DNA of 64,000 bases from Psychrobacter sp. APC 3426 (GTDB taxonomy: Bacteria > Pseudomonadota > Gammaproteobacteria > Pseudomonadales > Moraxellaceae), in the NCBI RefSeq assembly GCF_030408035.1, contig NZ_JASDCF010000003.1:100987-164986 (forward strand). Direction: 5' to 3'. Each line of letters begins with the position of its first letter. Position 1 is the first letter of the stretch. Below are positions 49,630-60,509 of this stretch, one piece after another. The translations under genes and the position numbers were made by a program. The notes under the pieces are model-generated. The model made no database searches and was not told where the DNA came from. It saw nothing but the letters and a program-made list of their open reading frames with translations.

Positions 49630-50313
49630 ATGGATTGGGCAGGTATTTTTATTCACGACACCACTTGGGCGTTCGCGGCTGAGGTGGCTCTACGGGCGGC
49701 GGTGATGTTTGGTCTCATCATCATGTTTTTACGCTTTACGGGTAAGCGCGGCGTGCGTCAGCTGTCTATCTTTGAGCTGACCATTATTTTATCACTAGGC
49801 TCTATTGCTGGTGACCCCATGTTCACCGAAGATCTACCGATTATCCAAGCTGTGATTATCATGAGTGTGGTGATTGGCCTGTACCGCCTATCTACTTGGT
49901 TTATGATGAAGTACCAGCCTTTTGAATATTTATTGGAAGGCAAGCCCGTCTATATCGTCGAAAATGGGCTGTTGGTACTGGAGAAAATCAAGCAAGGCAA
50001 GATGTCGCATGATGAGTTTTTTAGTGAGATGCGCAGGCAGGGAGTTGAGCATTTGGGGCAAGTTCGCATTGGTCTGCTTGAGACCGATGGCAACTTTAGC
50101 TTGATATTATACCCTTTAGATGACACCCGTTATGGTCTGCCGCTATTCCCTAAACCTTACAAAGCCGTCACACAAGTAGAGCCAAACTTTCATTATGCTT
50201 GTATGTACTGCGGTAACGTCGACCATCTCACGCGCGCTGATGAGTTATGTATGCGCTGTAAAAATAAAAGCAGGCGTTGGGCGAAAGCAATCAACAATGA
50301 AATCGTGACTTAA
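49630..50313 (+). CDS. DUF421 (YetF/YcaP-like) membrane protein
   Basis: 227 residues with a strong AAGGAAG ribosome site. Three N-terminal helices (LRAAVMFGLIIMFLRFTGKR; LTIILSLGSIAGDPMF; IIQAVIIMSVVIGLYRLS) are followed by the DUF421 cytoplasmic domain (EYLLEGKPVYIVENG ... MSHDEFFSEMRRQGVE). A C-terminal four-cysteine zinc-ribbon-like tail (CMYCG ... LCMRCKNKSRRW) is extra to most DUF421 proteins. Confidence 0.82.
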   Translation: MDWAGIFIHDTTWAFAAEVALRAAVMFGLIIMFLRFTGKRGVRQLSIFELTIILSLGSIAGDPMFTEDLPIIQAVIIMSVVIGLYRLSTWFMMKYQPFEYLLEGKPVYIVENGLLVLEKIKQGKMSHDEFFSEMRRQGVEHLGQVRIGLLETDGNFSLILYPLDDTRYGLPLFPKPYKAVTQVEPNFHYACMYCGNVDHLTRADELCMRCKNKSRRWAKAINNEIVT

Positions 50314-50483
50314 AGCATGTCCTAAGGAGTATCCTCGTAAAAAAGCCACATTCTTATTTTTTATAGGCTTATGTTGCTACCGTATTGATACTGGTACTAA
50401 TATGGATACCAATCAACACGGTTGATATTTTTGAGTGCGTTATAATCAGTAAAAACTGCCGATAAAAAATAACGGATGGCCTC

Positions 50484-52016
50484 ATGCTTTTGGATATTTT
50501 CTTAACCATTCATTTTATCTTGCTGATATTAATTTCATTGCGTGTTCTGGCTCGCCATGACTTAACCTCACCTGCACGGTTGGCTTGGATTGTCATCCTT
50601 TTCATTTTGCCTTACCTTGGCGTTGTGGTTTATTGGATGTTTGGCGAGGTGCATTTAGGACGTGATTTTACCCGCGAGCGTGAGCAAACGATTGATAGAC
50701 TGCGTGCACGTAATCCCGAGGTGCTTGGCAGTCATTCAGCATTGGTGCAAGCCGTCAAACCTGAGTATCGAGCAGCATTTGCTTACTCTGCCAATGCCAC
50801 AGGCTTTCATACAACGGTGGGCAACCAAGCGGAGCTGATGGCAGATGCAAGCGAGACGCGCAGACGCATGATTGCTGATTTTGATGCGGCGACCGATCAT
50901 ATCCATGTGTTGTACTATATTTGGCTAATTGATGGTATGGGTATCGATACGGCCCAAGCATTGATACGGGCAGCAAAGCGCGGCGTCACCTGCTGCGCCA
51001 TGGTTGATGGGATGGGTTCACGTAAAATGGTGCGCTCAAAGTTATAGCAAGAGATGAAAGACGCAGGTGTCCAAGTCAGCGTCGCCCTACCGATCAGCAA
51101 TATCTTAAAGGTGATGATGTTTAGTCGTATTGACTTGCGTAATCACCGCAAGATTACCGTGATTGATGGCAAAATTGGCTACTCTGGAAGTCGCAACTGT
51201 GCCGATCCTGAGTTTTTGGTCAAGCCTAAATTTGCACCGTGGGTGGACATTATGCTGCGAGTCGAAGGACCAATCATAGCGCAAAATCAGATGCTATTTG
51301 CCAGTGATTGGCTAAGTGAAAACCCCTATACGCCACTCGAAAGCTTTGCATACTACACACAACCAACAATTAAGCCCCATACAGAGCCGCAGGGGTCTTA
51401 TGCTATAAAAAATGAGGTAGATAACGATTCAAATATTGTTTTAAACAATGATGAAAAAGTGCACAACGGCTTTGCCGCACAAGTATTCTCTGACGGACCG
51501 ACACAGCGCCACGGTACCACGCCGCAGTTTTTGGGTGCATTAATTAGCCAAGCACAGCGCAGCCTCATTATATCAACGCCCTACTTTGTACCTGACTATT
51601 CACTGGTCAGTATTTTATGCGCCACAGCCTACCGCGGTGTAGACGTTACGATGATTTTTCCACAAAATAACGACTCTATCGTTGTTGCTGCCACCAGCCA
51701 TAGCTACTATTGGCAACTGCTTGAAGCCGGAGTGAAAATCTATGAGTACAAGCCAGGCTTATTACATGCAAAAACCTTGACTGTCGATGGGGAGATTGGC
51801 CTGATTGGCTCGACCAATTTAGATTTGCGTAGCTTTGATTTGAATTATGAAAACAACATCGTTTTTAGTGATAGAGCACTTACCGCTGACATCGTTGAGC
51901 GTCAACATCAGTATATTGCTGACTCTGATGAGGTGACCCGTGAGCAGGTCGAAAACTGGCCGCTGCCCTACAGGATTTGGAATAATATCGTTGCGACAAT
52001 GGGACCTGTGTTATAA
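50484..52016 (+). pseudogene. cls: Cardiolipin synthase gene with in-frame amber stop
   Basis: Two consecutive pieces of one phospholipase-D-type cardiolipin synthase are read in the same frame, separated only by TAG at 51045-51047 (...MVRSKL-stop-QEMKDAG...). Homologues as remembered have Trp at this position, so a TGG to TAG change fits. The first piece has the two N-terminal membrane helices. Both HKD motifs (HRKITVIDG coded from 51144; HAKTLTVDG from 51765) lie after the stop, so the truncated product would be inactive unless the stop is suppressed. A single-base error in the sequence is an alternative. Confidence 0.88.
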
Positions 52017-52154
52017 GTGGCATTTTAACGCATTTAGACGACTATTCATTGAAACTCACTGAATTGAGGACACGCCCTAGAGTAAGGTCGCCATCCAATC
52101 ATTTAAAAAGTGTACTCCTCATTTAACAAGCGCTCCATTCATTTGAAAAGCTGC

Positions 52155-53129
52155 TTAGGTATTAGCACTCTTTTGCAAGACATACACCACAAACTTGGCC
52201 TCTGTCTGAAATGGCGATGTCTCGCTACTGGCGAGCAAGGCTTGCCGATTTTCTGCGCGAGCACGATAAGCATAAGGCGTCATGGTCATCAAATCAGCCA
52301 ATTCATCTGCCGATAGTCTCAGTACCGTACTGACACGATGTGTACCTATCAGCGTGAATAATGGCGCTAACTCTTGTAAGAACTTATCAGAATCATGCTC
52401 GCGTACACTATCAAACAATGCCTCACGCATCGTTGCTAAATGCCCAATATCAGGCTTGGCTATGATTAAATACCCTGCATCAATCAATACATCAGAAAAC
52501 GCCTCTGGCAAAATAGGGCTAAAGATACTACTGATACCTGTCACGCTATGAGCGTGCAATGGCAGATGAGCTGCACTGGTCACCAATGGATAAATGGCTG
52601 TCTTAGCAGCGCTATCTTTGTCTTTCTGATACCATAATTGACTGGCTGCCTTGCTGACTTTAGCAAGCGTAGACACGGCAGGCTTGCTGATATCAGCCGC
52701 TATCAATGTCTCTATGACATCTGCTCCCATTTGCGCCATTGCTTGGGTATAGTATCCCTCACCGCAACCGACATCCAACCAGTTGACAGCAGCTTTATCT
52801 CGCTCCGCCACCGATGTGGTTACTCGCTCATATTGCGCCAACAGTTGCGCCATTTGCTGCCCAATTAACGCTTGTAATAGCTGATAATGCCCTGCATTCA
52901 AAAACCGTTGACGTGCATCGATAGAGGCCTGGCTATCACCAGGCGCTTTGGACTTCTTTTGTTGCACTGGTAACAGATTGACATAGCCCTGACGCGCCAC
53001 GTCAAACGGATGCGAGGTTTGTTTTGGATGCAAGCTGCCATCACAGCGCCATGTATCAGTTGCTGGCTGCATGGGTGAGTGGCAAAGGGGACAAATAAAT
53101 AAAGACACGGGTTTCTCAAAATCATACAA
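52155..53129 (-). CDS. rlmA: 23S rRNA (guanine-N1)-methyltransferase RlmA
   Basis: SAM-dependent methylase of 23S rRNA (G745/G748 type). An N-terminal zinc finger starts CPLCHSPMQ, with a further Cys in TWRCDGSLH. Then FDVARQGYVNLL, the SAM-binding LDVGCGEGYYTQ, and the FSPILPEAFSDVL motif typical of the family; about 324 residues. Start is uncertain: TTG at 53129 is used here, GTG at 53108 is possible, and no ATG fits. Confidence 0.88.
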   Translation of the reverse strand: MYDFEKPVSLFICPLCHSPMQPATDTWRCDGSLHPKQTSHPFDVARQGYVNLLPVQQKKSKAPGDSQASIDARQRFLNAGHYQLLQALIGQQMAQLLAQYERVTTSVAERDKAAVNWLDVGCGEGYYTQAMAQMGADVIETLIAADISKPAVSTLAKVSKAASQLWYQKDKDSAAKTAIYPLVTSAAHLPLHAHSVTGISSIFSPILPEAFSDVLIDAGYLIIAKPDIGHLATMREALFDSVREHDSDKFLQELAPLFTLIGTHRVSTVLRLSADELADLMTMTPYAYRARAENRQALLASSETSPFQTEAKFVVYVLQKSANT

Positions 53130-53235
53130 ATATGGCTGTCATTTTAACAAAATTCAGGCCTATCAAGGCATAAAAGGCACGATAAAAAATAAGGCATGAT
53201 AAAAAACAGAGAGAAGACTCTATAATCAGCCAATA

Positions 53236-53268
53236 AAAAAGCCATCTCAATTTGTGAGATGGCTTTTT
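53236..53268. terminator. Terminator downstream of mraY
   Basis: 14-bp perfect stem (53236-53249 with 53255-53268) around GCCATCTCA/TGAGATGGC with A-rich and T-rich arms, so it can work in both directions. It closes the rsmH-to-mraY cluster. Confidence 0.9.
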
Positions 53269-53314
53269 GACAAGATATTTATTTAAGACAAAAAGATGCT
53301 TGGTGAGAGTATGC

Positions 53315-54433
53315 TTAACGCAGTTTTAACGTCATCAAACCCAGAATCACAAGGAGAATGGCAATAATCCAAAACCTTGCCACCACTTGCGTTTCTTTCC
53401 AACCAATCTCTTCAAAGTGATGATGCAGTGGCGCCATCCGAAAGACACGTTTTTTGCGTAGTTTATACGAGCCAACCTGTAGCATCACGGACAACGCTTC
53501 AGCGACAAACAGACCACCCATAATGGCAAAGGCAATCTCTTGACGAGTCATGACAGCAATCGTACCGAGCATCGCGCCAAGCGCAAGTGCACCCACATCA
53601 CCCATGAATACTTGTGCAGGATGCGCGTTAAACCACAAGAAGCCAAGACCTGCCCCTATCATCGAGCCACAGACAATAATGACCTCAGAGTTGTAAGGAA
53701 TATAAGGCACATGCAAGTAATCAGCGAAGCGCACGTCACCTGACACATACGCCATAGCACCCAAACCTGCCGCAACCAATACCACGGGCAAAATAGCTAG
53801 GCCATCCAAACCATCGGTTAAGTTGACCGCGTTAGAGGCACCATTAATCACAAAATAAGTAAAGATAATAAACCCAATACCAAATGGTACCGCTGAGAAT
53901 GGAATAATCCAATTCTTAAAGACAGGCAATAGTAAATCCTGCATCTCGCGGGTGGTTGCGATATCTGGCTGTAGTGTGGCGATATAGTATAACGACACCC
54001 CGACGAACAACGCGCCCATCGATAGCCAAAAATATTTTTTGCGAGCAATCAAGCCTTTCGGGTTTTTATATTTAATCTTCAGCCAATCATCAGCCCAACC
54101 GACTGCGCCAAAGATAATCATGACGATGAGCAAAATCCACACATAAGGATTGTCCAAGCGCGCCCACAGTAAGGTTGATATCCCAATCGCACTCAGAATC
54201 AACACCCCACCCATGGTCGGCGTGCCTGTCTTAGCCAAATGCGACTGCGGCCCATCATTACGAATGGCCTGCCCATACTTGAGTGCACGCAAATGCCTAA
54301 TGACTCGTCCACCGAAGAACATGCTAAAAGTCAGCGCGGTAACAACCGCAAGTAACGCGCGTAGCGTCAATGAAGAAACCGCAGAAAACGGCGTATAATA
54401 CTGGCCAAGCCAGCTAAATAACCAAACTAACAC
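53315..54433 (-). CDS. mraY: Phospho-N-acetylmuramoyl-pentapeptide-transferase MraY
   Basis: Makes lipid I in the inner membrane from UDP-MurNAc-pentapeptide and undecaprenyl phosphate. 372 residues with about ten helices. Active-site motifs [39 protein letters not shown] and the triple His of MAPLHHHFE are intact. Start is 3 nt from the murF stop. Confidence 0.96.
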   Translation of the reverse strand: MLVWLFSWLGQYYTPFSAVSSLTLRALLAVVTALTFSMFFGGRVIRHLRALKYGQAIRNDGPQSHLAKTGTPTMGGVLILSAIGISTLLWARLDNPYVWILLIVMIIFGAVGWADDWLKIKYKNPKGLIARKKYFWLSMGALFVGVSLYYIATLQPDIATTREMQDLLLPVFKNWIIPFSAVPFGIGFIIFTYFVINGASNAVNLTDGLDGLAILPVVLVAAGLGAMAYVSGDVRFADYLHVPYIPYNSEVIIVCGSMIGAGLGFLWFNAHPAQVFMGDVGALALGAMLGTIAVMTRQEIAFAIMGGLFVAEALSVMLQVGSYKLRKKRVFRMAPLHHHFEEIGWKETQVVARFWIIAILLVILGLMTLKLR

Positions 54434-54436
54434 CGC

Positions 54437-55891
54437 CTACTCCTCGACTAGCGCATTGATAAGTGTTTCCATTTCCATGGAACGTGAGCCTTTGAACAAC
54501 ACAGTACAAGGCTTCGCTTGTTGCGCTTGCAAATACGGCTGTAAATACTTTAATAAACTGTCTTTATCAGCAAAGGCATGTGCGCTGATGTCAGAAATCT
54601 CTTTGGCACCTGCCACGGTGTATTCTGCATATTCACCGACACAAAGCAGTACATTGATACCAGTAGTGGCAATGGTACGTCCCAAGCTTTGGTGCTCACT
54701 GACTGCCGCATCTCCCAGCTCACCAATATCACCCAAGACCATGACTTGGGTGCCCGTTTGCGCCGCCAGTACTTTGGCTGCTGCGCGTACCGAATGTGGG
54801 TTGGCATTATAAGTATCATCGATAAGACGATGCATACCCAGTATCTGACTATTCAAACGACCTTTGGCTGGACGTGCATTTTCTAGCCCAATCACGATGT
54901 CACTGACAGCGATATTGAGCGCGTGTGCACAGGCAGCCGCCGCCAAGGCATTATTGACATTATGCTCACCAGCCAGTGGCAAATTAATATCATGAACTTG
55001 GCTACCAATATGCAATTTAAATTCGCTGCGTTCAGGCTCGACATCGAGATGACTGGCACTGACGTCAGTATTACCAAAGCCAATCACATGTGATGTATGA
55101 TTTTCAGCGATACGGCGCAGTTTATTGGTAAAGTCATCCTTGTCAGGGACAATCGCAAACTGCGCATCGGTTAAGGTGCTATAAATCTCTGCTTTGGTTT
55201 GGCAGATACCATCACGACTGCCAAACTCACCCAAATGAGCGGTGCCAATGTTTAGAATACAAGCCACATCAGGCTGTACAATCTCAGTGGTATAAGCAAT
55301 CTCACCAATGTGATTGGCACCCAGTTCTAGGATGGCATAACGATGATGATCTGATAGCTCAAGCAGCATCATTGGCACGCCCAAATCATTGTTTAGGTTG
55401 CCACGGGTGATGAGCGTCGGCGCTAATCTACCAAAGATACTGCCTAGCATCTCTTTGCAGGTGGTCTTACCGCTAGAGCCAGTAATGGCAATCACGGTCA
55501 AATCTTTATGTTGCTGACGACGATAAGCAGCCAATTGCCCTAATGCCAAACGAGTATCACTCACAACCAGTTGCGGGATACTCGTAGAGATAGGACGAGA
55601 GACGATGGCTGCAACTGCACCTTGCGAGGCTGCCATATTGATATAGTCGTGACCATCAAAGTTCTCACCGCTCAATGCCAAAAAGACATCACCCGTCTTT
55701 ATCGTGCGGGTATCGGTGGCGATACGGTTGCTGGTCACAGCATTTTTTGCTAATTCTGTCTGTCCGGCGTTTACTTGTTCTGCTGATAGCTGCCAATGAC
55801 CATCAAGTGAGGCTGTCGCGGCGAGCAAATTATCCACCTGCCAGACATAGAGCCCTGGCGACTGGATGGTATTGTCGTTGTCGGCTGTCAT
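54437..55891 (-). CDS. murF: UDP-MurNAc-tripeptide--D-alanyl-D-alanine ligase MurF
   Basis: Adds D-Ala-D-Ala to complete the pentapeptide. 484 residues: substrate domain with DTRTIKTGDVFLALSGENFDGHDY, ATPase domain with P-loop ITGSSGKTTCKEM and LELGANHIGEI, and C-terminal domain with IDDTYNANPHSVRAA and VLGDIGELG. It lies between murE (142-nt gap) and mraY (3 nt). Confidence 0.95.
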   Translation of the reverse strand: MTADNDNTIQSPGLYVWQVDNLLAATASLDGHWQLSAEQVNAGQTELAKNAVTSNRIATDTRTIKTGDVFLALSGENFDGHDYINMAASQGAVAAIVSRPISTSIPQLVVSDTRLALGQLAAYRRQQHKDLTVIAITGSSGKTTCKEMLGSIFGRLAPTLITRGNLNNDLGVPMMLLELSDHHRYAILELGANHIGEIAYTTEIVQPDVACILNIGTAHLGEFGSRDGICQTKAEIYSTLTDAQFAIVPDKDDFTNKLRRIAENHTSHVIGFGNTDVSASHLDVEPERSEFKLHIGSQVHDINLPLAGEHNVNNALAAAACAHALNIAVSDIVIGLENARPAKGRLNSQILGMHRLIDDTYNANPHSVRAAAKVLAAQTGTQVMVLGDIGELGDAAVSEHQSLGRTIATTGINVLLCVGEYAEYTVAGAKEISDISAHAFADKDSLLKYLQPYLQAQQAKPCTVLFKGSRSMEMETLINALVEE

Positions 55892-56033
55892 AGTGATTAC
55901 CTTGTATGATGACTACTTAATTTTTATAAATACTGTATTGTTAGACTTAACACTCTTAATAATAACGGTTGGATAAGGGCTGAGATGTCAAAAAATCATG
56001 GCAATGTTAATCATGACAATTCACACTACTTCC

Positions 56034-57803
56034 TTATACTCGCCCAACTTTTTCTAGCGCGTGCTGCAAGACAACACTGTCATCAAAGTCATAACGAACG
56101 TTATTAATCTCTTGGTAGGTCTCGTGACCTTTGCCAGCGATAACGACGATATCATCATGGCTCGCTTGGCTGACTGCGTACTCAATCGCAGTTTGCCTGG
56201 CCGGCTCGATATGGGTGCGCTGGTACTGCTCATCGCTCATTCCAGCCTGCATATCTTGCAAAATCGCCTTTGGATCTTCGGTACGCGGATTATCAGCCGT
56301 TAATACAACTTTGTCTGCCCCAGCCAACCCCGCTTGCGCCATTAACGGACGCTTGCCTGCATCACGGTCACCGCCGCAGCCAAACACTGCCCATAATTGA
56401 CCGTCACAATGCGTCCGCAAACTGGCCAAAACCTGACTGAGTGCGTCAGGTGTATGCGCGTAATCAACAATAAAGCAGCCATTCACAGACGGCACACGCT
56501 GCATACGTCCAACGGCACCTTGCAGCTGCGGCACAACCTCAGCGATACGCTCTATACTAACGCCTAGTGCGACAGCGGCTGCGATAGCGGCGAGTAAGTT
56601 AGCAACGTTAAAACGTCCCAGTAGTGGACTGACTATACTGATTTGAGTGTCTAAAGGCGTAGGTGGGACAATGTCAGTGGTATCAGCTTTGTCATTAATA
56701 TTGACGGTCGCGCTAAAGTCACACCGTAGCGCAATTTTCACGCCCTCTAAGCTTGGGGTAATATGATCGGCGACAAAGGTTGCAGATTTTGTCGCACCCA
56801 AACTGTACGTCCATACCGTCAAGCCGCTGACATGAGCTGTATCTAACATGACCTGAGCATGCTCATCATCAATATTAATAACCGCATGCGTCAACGCTGG
56901 AAAGTGTGCTTTATCAAACAGTTTGGCTTTTGCCGCGGCATACTCCTCCATATCGGCATGATAATCTAAATGGTCGCGGCTCAAGTTGGTATAGATTGCT
57001 ACAGACACTGGCATGCCTTGCAAGCGCTGCTGATCTAGACCATGGGAGCTGGCTTCCAATGCCAATAATTCAGCATTCTCGGTACCCATTTGATATAAGA
57101 ATTGCTGAACCGCTAAAGCATCACCAGTGGTATGGCTGGCCTGCACCAATGCCCCAAGTCGACCATTGCCCGCGGTGCCCATCACTGCGCTGCTCATACC
57201 CGCTAGTTGGGTCAGCTGCGCCACCAATTGGCTGATAGTGGTCTTGCCATTGGTACCTGTCACCGCTACTACCTGTGGCAAATTCACAGGCTGCTGATAT
57301 TGCAAGCGTGCTTGGATGAGACTGCCTAAGAAGTCTCGAATAGCGGGTATATATAGGACAGGACAAGGCAGTGCCTCTAACAGATGCTGACCATCGAGGG
57401 CGTTATCATCAGTCAGCGCAATATTAACGTGCGGTGGTACATTCGCTTTGCTAAGCAAAGCTCTAGGATCAATTTCTGAGACAATGAAAGCAGCACTTTT
57501 GGCAGCCTGCAACAGATAGTCACGACTTTTTTGGCAGTTGGGGATATGGCTTTTTAAGAGAATAAACACGTCGTTTGCCGATACCTGACGGCTATCTAAG
57601 CGAAACTGATCAAACGGTATCTCAGCAACCGACGATGTATGAGACATTTGAGATGTCTGATTTGACACGCCCCCTGATGCATCATCTATGGCGACCATCA
57701 TCGTGGCTAACGGCGACTTTAGCGGACTGCTATTGCTGTTATTAACCTCCATTAGCTGCTGTAAGGTAACAGTGCTACTGGGCGATGATGTAGACAGGGT
57801 CAT
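56034..57803 (-). CDS. murE: UDP-MurNAc-L-Ala-D-Glu--meso-DAP ligase MurE
   Basis: Adds the third peptide residue; the DNPR motif (LTADNPRTEDP) indicates meso-diaminopimelate. P-loop GTNGKTTISQ, THTT-like SHTTGDALA, EASSHGLDQ, NLSRDHLDYH and GKGHETYQ are present. At 589 residues it is about 90 longer than usual: the first 65 residues are Ser/Thr-rich low complexity (SSPSSTVTLQQLMEVNNSNS and following), with further short insertions. An internal start at a later ATG would remove part of it, but no better ribosome site was found. Confidence 0.93.
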   Translation of the reverse strand: MTLSTSSPSSTVTLQQLMEVNNSNSSPLKSPLATMMVAIDDASGGVSNQTSQMSHTSSVAEIPFDQFRLDSRQVSANDVFILLKSHIPNCQKSRDYLLQAAKSAAFIVSEIDPRALLSKANVPPHVNIALTDDNALDGQHLLEALPCPVLYIPAIRDFLGSLIQARLQYQQPVNLPQVVAVTGTNGKTTISQLVAQLTQLAGMSSAVMGTAGNGRLGALVQASHTTGDALAVQQFLYQMGTENAELLALEASSHGLDQQRLQGMPVSVAIYTNLSRDHLDYHADMEEYAAAKAKLFDKAHFPALTHAVINIDDEHAQVMLDTAHVSGLTVWTYSLGATKSATFVADHITPSLEGVKIALRCDFSATVNINDKADTTDIVPPTPLDTQISIVSPLLGRFNVANLLAAIAAAVALGVSIERIAEVVPQLQGAVGRMQRVPSVNGCFIVDYAHTPDALSQVLASLRTHCDGQLWAVFGCGGDRDAGKRPLMAQAGLAGADKVVLTADNPRTEDPKAILQDMQAGMSDEQYQRTHIEPARQTAIEYAVSQASHDDIVVIAGKGHETYQEINNVRYDFDDSVVLQHALEKVGRV

Positions 57804-57882
57804 TGGCGAATCCTAAATTGGCAAATCCTAAACGGTTAAAAACTCAGCTTATCAAAAGCTGAACACTCAATTATAGTGATAT

Positions 57883-59982
57883 TTATGGTGCTTCGGTTTT
57901 CAGTGGCTTATCTAAAGGCACGTTATACAAACGCAGCGCTTCTTTCATCACATTATGAAAAACTGGCGCCACGGTCAAACCCGCATAAATCTGCGCTCGC
58001 GGGTCTTCGATGAGCATCACGCCTACAAGCCTTGGGTTTGATGCCGGTGCCATACCAGCAAAGACGTTACGATACTGATCGGTATAGTAGCCACCGTTCG
58101 GGTTGATACGGCGCGACGTCCCTGTTTTACCAGCAACGCGGTAACCATCAATAGCGGCACCTTTAGCCGTACCACCTTGCTCGGTGACGCTCTCCATCAT
58201 CTGTACGATAGCCATCGCCTGCTCATGTTCCATAATACGCTTGCTCGGCTGCGGCTTGTCATCTTTGATTAATGTCAGCGGATGCATCACACCACCTGCC
58301 GCCAAAGCTGAATACGCCTGCGCTACCTGCGCGAGTGTCACTTGTAGACCGTAGCCATAACTGACGGTCGCACGGCGTGAGGTTTCTTTCTCTTTTGGTG
58401 TGACCACTAGACCACTGCCCTCGCCGGGGAACTGCAATGGGGTTTTTGCTCCAAAGCCGAACTGCTTTTGCATATTGGTAATAGCATCCGGCGGCAAAGA
58501 TAAAGCAATCTTCGTCGAGGCCACGTTACTAGATTTCTGTAACAGCGTGCCCATATTAATCATACCCAAATTATTATGGTCGCGAATGGTATAACCACGG
58601 ACACGAATCGAACCAGGATTGGTATCAATTAATGAGGTCGCGGTATATTTACCTGAGTCTAAGGCGGCAGCAACGGTAAACGGCTTCATCACCGACCCTG
58701 GCTCAAAGACATCCAGCAGCGCGCGGTTGCGTTGGTTTTCACCGGTCATCTCATTTAAGTTGTTAGAGTTAAACGATGGCCATGTTGATAATGCCAACAC
58801 CTCGCCAGTCTGTACATCAACAACCATACCCGTTGACCAACGCGCTTTTTGTAAGCGACCTGTCTTTTCCAGCTCTTTGTAGAGTAAATACTGTAGACGC
58901 GAATCAATGGTCAGCGCCACATCTTTACCCGGTATTTCTGGCTCGACTTGTTTAATCTCTTTGAGGCTGTTTTGTTTGGCATCTTTTAATACCAATACCC
59001 TACCATCTTTGCCTGCCAATTCTTTTTCGTACTGACGTTCAATACCAGCACGCCCTTCATAGCCACCTTCTGGATCGTTGGCATTTTGCCCCATAAACCC
59101 GAGCAATTGCGAGTTAGGCTGCGGCTGTGGATAATAGCGCTGAAAAAAGTTCTTCTCATAGACACCAGGGAAGTCTAGCGAGCTGACACTTTGGGCAATT
59201 TCTGGCGTGACTTTATTCAACAGCGGCAAATAATGCGAGCCTGCACCTGATGGTAGCGCTGCTTTGACCGCCTCTTCATCAGTCACATCGATACTGTCAT
59301 CGATGGCCGTGACTCGTTTTAGCTCAGTGACTGAGATATTGGCCGCCGCTGCAAGGGTGGTCAAGTCCATATTGTCCAAACGTTTTTGCATACGCGCACG
59401 CAGTTGTGGACTGTCAGGATTGGTCAGAATAATACGTTTAAGCTCGTAGTATTCACGTGCATAATCATGCGGACTGAAAGAAACGGTCGCTAGCGGCGCG
59501 CTGACCGCCAGTGGCAAATTATTACGATCGGTAATCATGCCGCGGTAGGATTTTTGCGTGCGTACGCTGGTGATAAGCTCGTTGCCTTTATCTTGATAAA
59601 ACTGCGCATTGGCGACTTGAATATAGTAAGCACGGCCTATCAACGCTGCCAATATGACCAGCGCCACACCCCAAACTGTTAAAAACCGAGTTTTATCTTG
59701 CTCAAAGCCGCCACGAGAAGAGGCGCCAGACGCTTTGTTTAAAAAGGTGGTTTTGCGGTTTTTGACACTAGTATAAGCACCTTGGGTATCGTTCTTTTTT
59801 AGACGACCAAACAGCTTGGCCTTGCGGCTACCTGAAGCGTTGCTATCAGCTTTACCGCTCGTCTGCCCAGATTTGGCTGCACTGGCGCGGCGTAACGGCT
59901 TAGTCACCTTACCGCTGGCGGGTTTTTTGCTGCTACTCTTGGCAGCAGCTTTGTCAGTGGCTTTAGACTTCTTCTCACTCAT
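57883..59982 (-). CDS. ftsI: Septal transpeptidase FtsI (PBP3)
   Basis: Penicillin-binding protein that cross-links septal peptidoglycan with FtsW. One membrane helix lies near residues 105-125 (TVWGVALVILAALIGRAYYI), then the pedestal domain and the transpeptidase domain with active-site GSVMKPFT (S-x-x-K), KSSNVAS (S-x-N) and AGKTGTSRR (K-T-G). The 699 residues exceed the usual 570-610 because of a cytoplasmic Lys/Ala/Ser-rich N-terminus of about 100 residues. Overlaps ftsL by 4 nt. Confidence 0.95.
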   Translation of the reverse strand: MSEKKSKATDKAAAKSSSKKPASGKVTKPLRRASAAKSGQTSGKADSNASGSRKAKLFGRLKKNDTQGAYTSVKNRKTTFLNKASGASSRGGFEQDKTRFLTVWGVALVILAALIGRAYYIQVANAQFYQDKGNELITSVRTQKSYRGMITDRNNLPLAVSAPLATVSFSPHDYAREYYELKRIILTNPDSPQLRARMQKRLDNMDLTTLAAAANISVTELKRVTAIDDSIDVTDEEAVKAALPSGAGSHYLPLLNKVTPEIAQSVSSLDFPGVYEKNFFQRYYPQPQPNSQLLGFMGQNANDPEGGYEGRAGIERQYEKELAGKDGRVLVLKDAKQNSLKEIKQVEPEIPGKDVALTIDSRLQYLLYKELEKTGRLQKARWSTGMVVDVQTGEVLALSTWPSFNSNNLNEMTGENQRNRALLDVFEPGSVMKPFTVAAALDSGKYTATSLIDTNPGSIRVRGYTIRDHNNLGMINMGTLLQKSSNVASTKIALSLPPDAITNMQKQFGFGAKTPLQFPGEGSGLVVTPKEKETSRRATVSYGYGLQVTLAQVAQAYSALAAGGVMHPLTLIKDDKPQPSKRIMEHEQAMAIVQMMESVTEQGGTAKGAAIDGYRVAGKTGTSRRINPNGGYYTDQYRNVFAGMAPASNPRLVGVMLIEDPRAQIYAGLTVAPVFHNVMKEALRLYNVPLDKPLKTEAP

Positions 59983-60509
59983 CGCCCTGCCTCCGCTACA
60001 TCAGCATCGGTTGTAGCACTCTCAGAGACAGCATCGGGAGCCACATCAGGAGAAAGGTCGGTAGTAGCGACAGGCGTGACAACATCTGAATCATTGGTTG
60101 CGACCGCATCTGACTCTGTAGCGGCAGCGGGTGCCAATGCCGTCGCAGCACCTGGCTGAATAATCAGCTTATCCTTTAGCGTGGGTGAGTACATTCCCAA
60201 CTCAGCGACTGCACGACTGGCGATTTGCGGCGTAGCACTAAAGGTTTGCTGTTCAATCAGCAAACGCTGATGCTCAACTTGGAGCTTGCGCTCTTGTTTT
60301 TTCATATCTTGCAAAGTTTTATAATCCTGATGGTATTGCTGAACTTCTTCGGCGGTCTTTATGCCGCTCCATACGATCGCAGCGGCTAACAGCAATAGTA
60401 CGCCCACATAAATTCTGACCACATTAAATCGGCGCACGAATAGTTCGCCGACATCGGTGGTATGGGGCGTAGCGGTGCGACGGTTTGCAGGTTTGCCAGA
60501 TATTGCCAT
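59979..60509 (-). CDS. ftsL: Cell division protein FtsL
   Basis: Bitopic protein that joins FtsB/FtsQ and activates FtsWI. 176 residues: a short cytoplasmic part, a membrane helix (about 34-51, YVGVLLLLAAAIVWSGI) and a coiled coil (EVQQYHQDYKTLQDMKKQER). The last 60 residues are an Ala/Thr/Asp/Val-rich acidic periplasmic tail, absent from the usual 100-120-residue FtsL. Identified mainly by position between rsmH and ftsI plus topology. Confidence 0.88.
   Translation of the reverse strand: MAISGKPANRRTATPHTTDVGELFVRRFNVVRIYVGVLLLLAAAIVWSGIKTAEEVQQYHQDYKTLQDMKKQERKLQVEHQRLLIEQQTFSATPQIASRAVAELGMYSPTLKDKLIIQPGAATALAPAAATESDAVATNDSDVVTPVATTDLSPDVAPDAVSESATTDADVAEAGR

Noticed and set aside
51054..52016. 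Second half of the cardiolipin synthase as a separate short PLD gene
   Set aside because: It continues in the same frame right after the TAG, lacks its own ribosome site and begins in the middle of a conserved domain.
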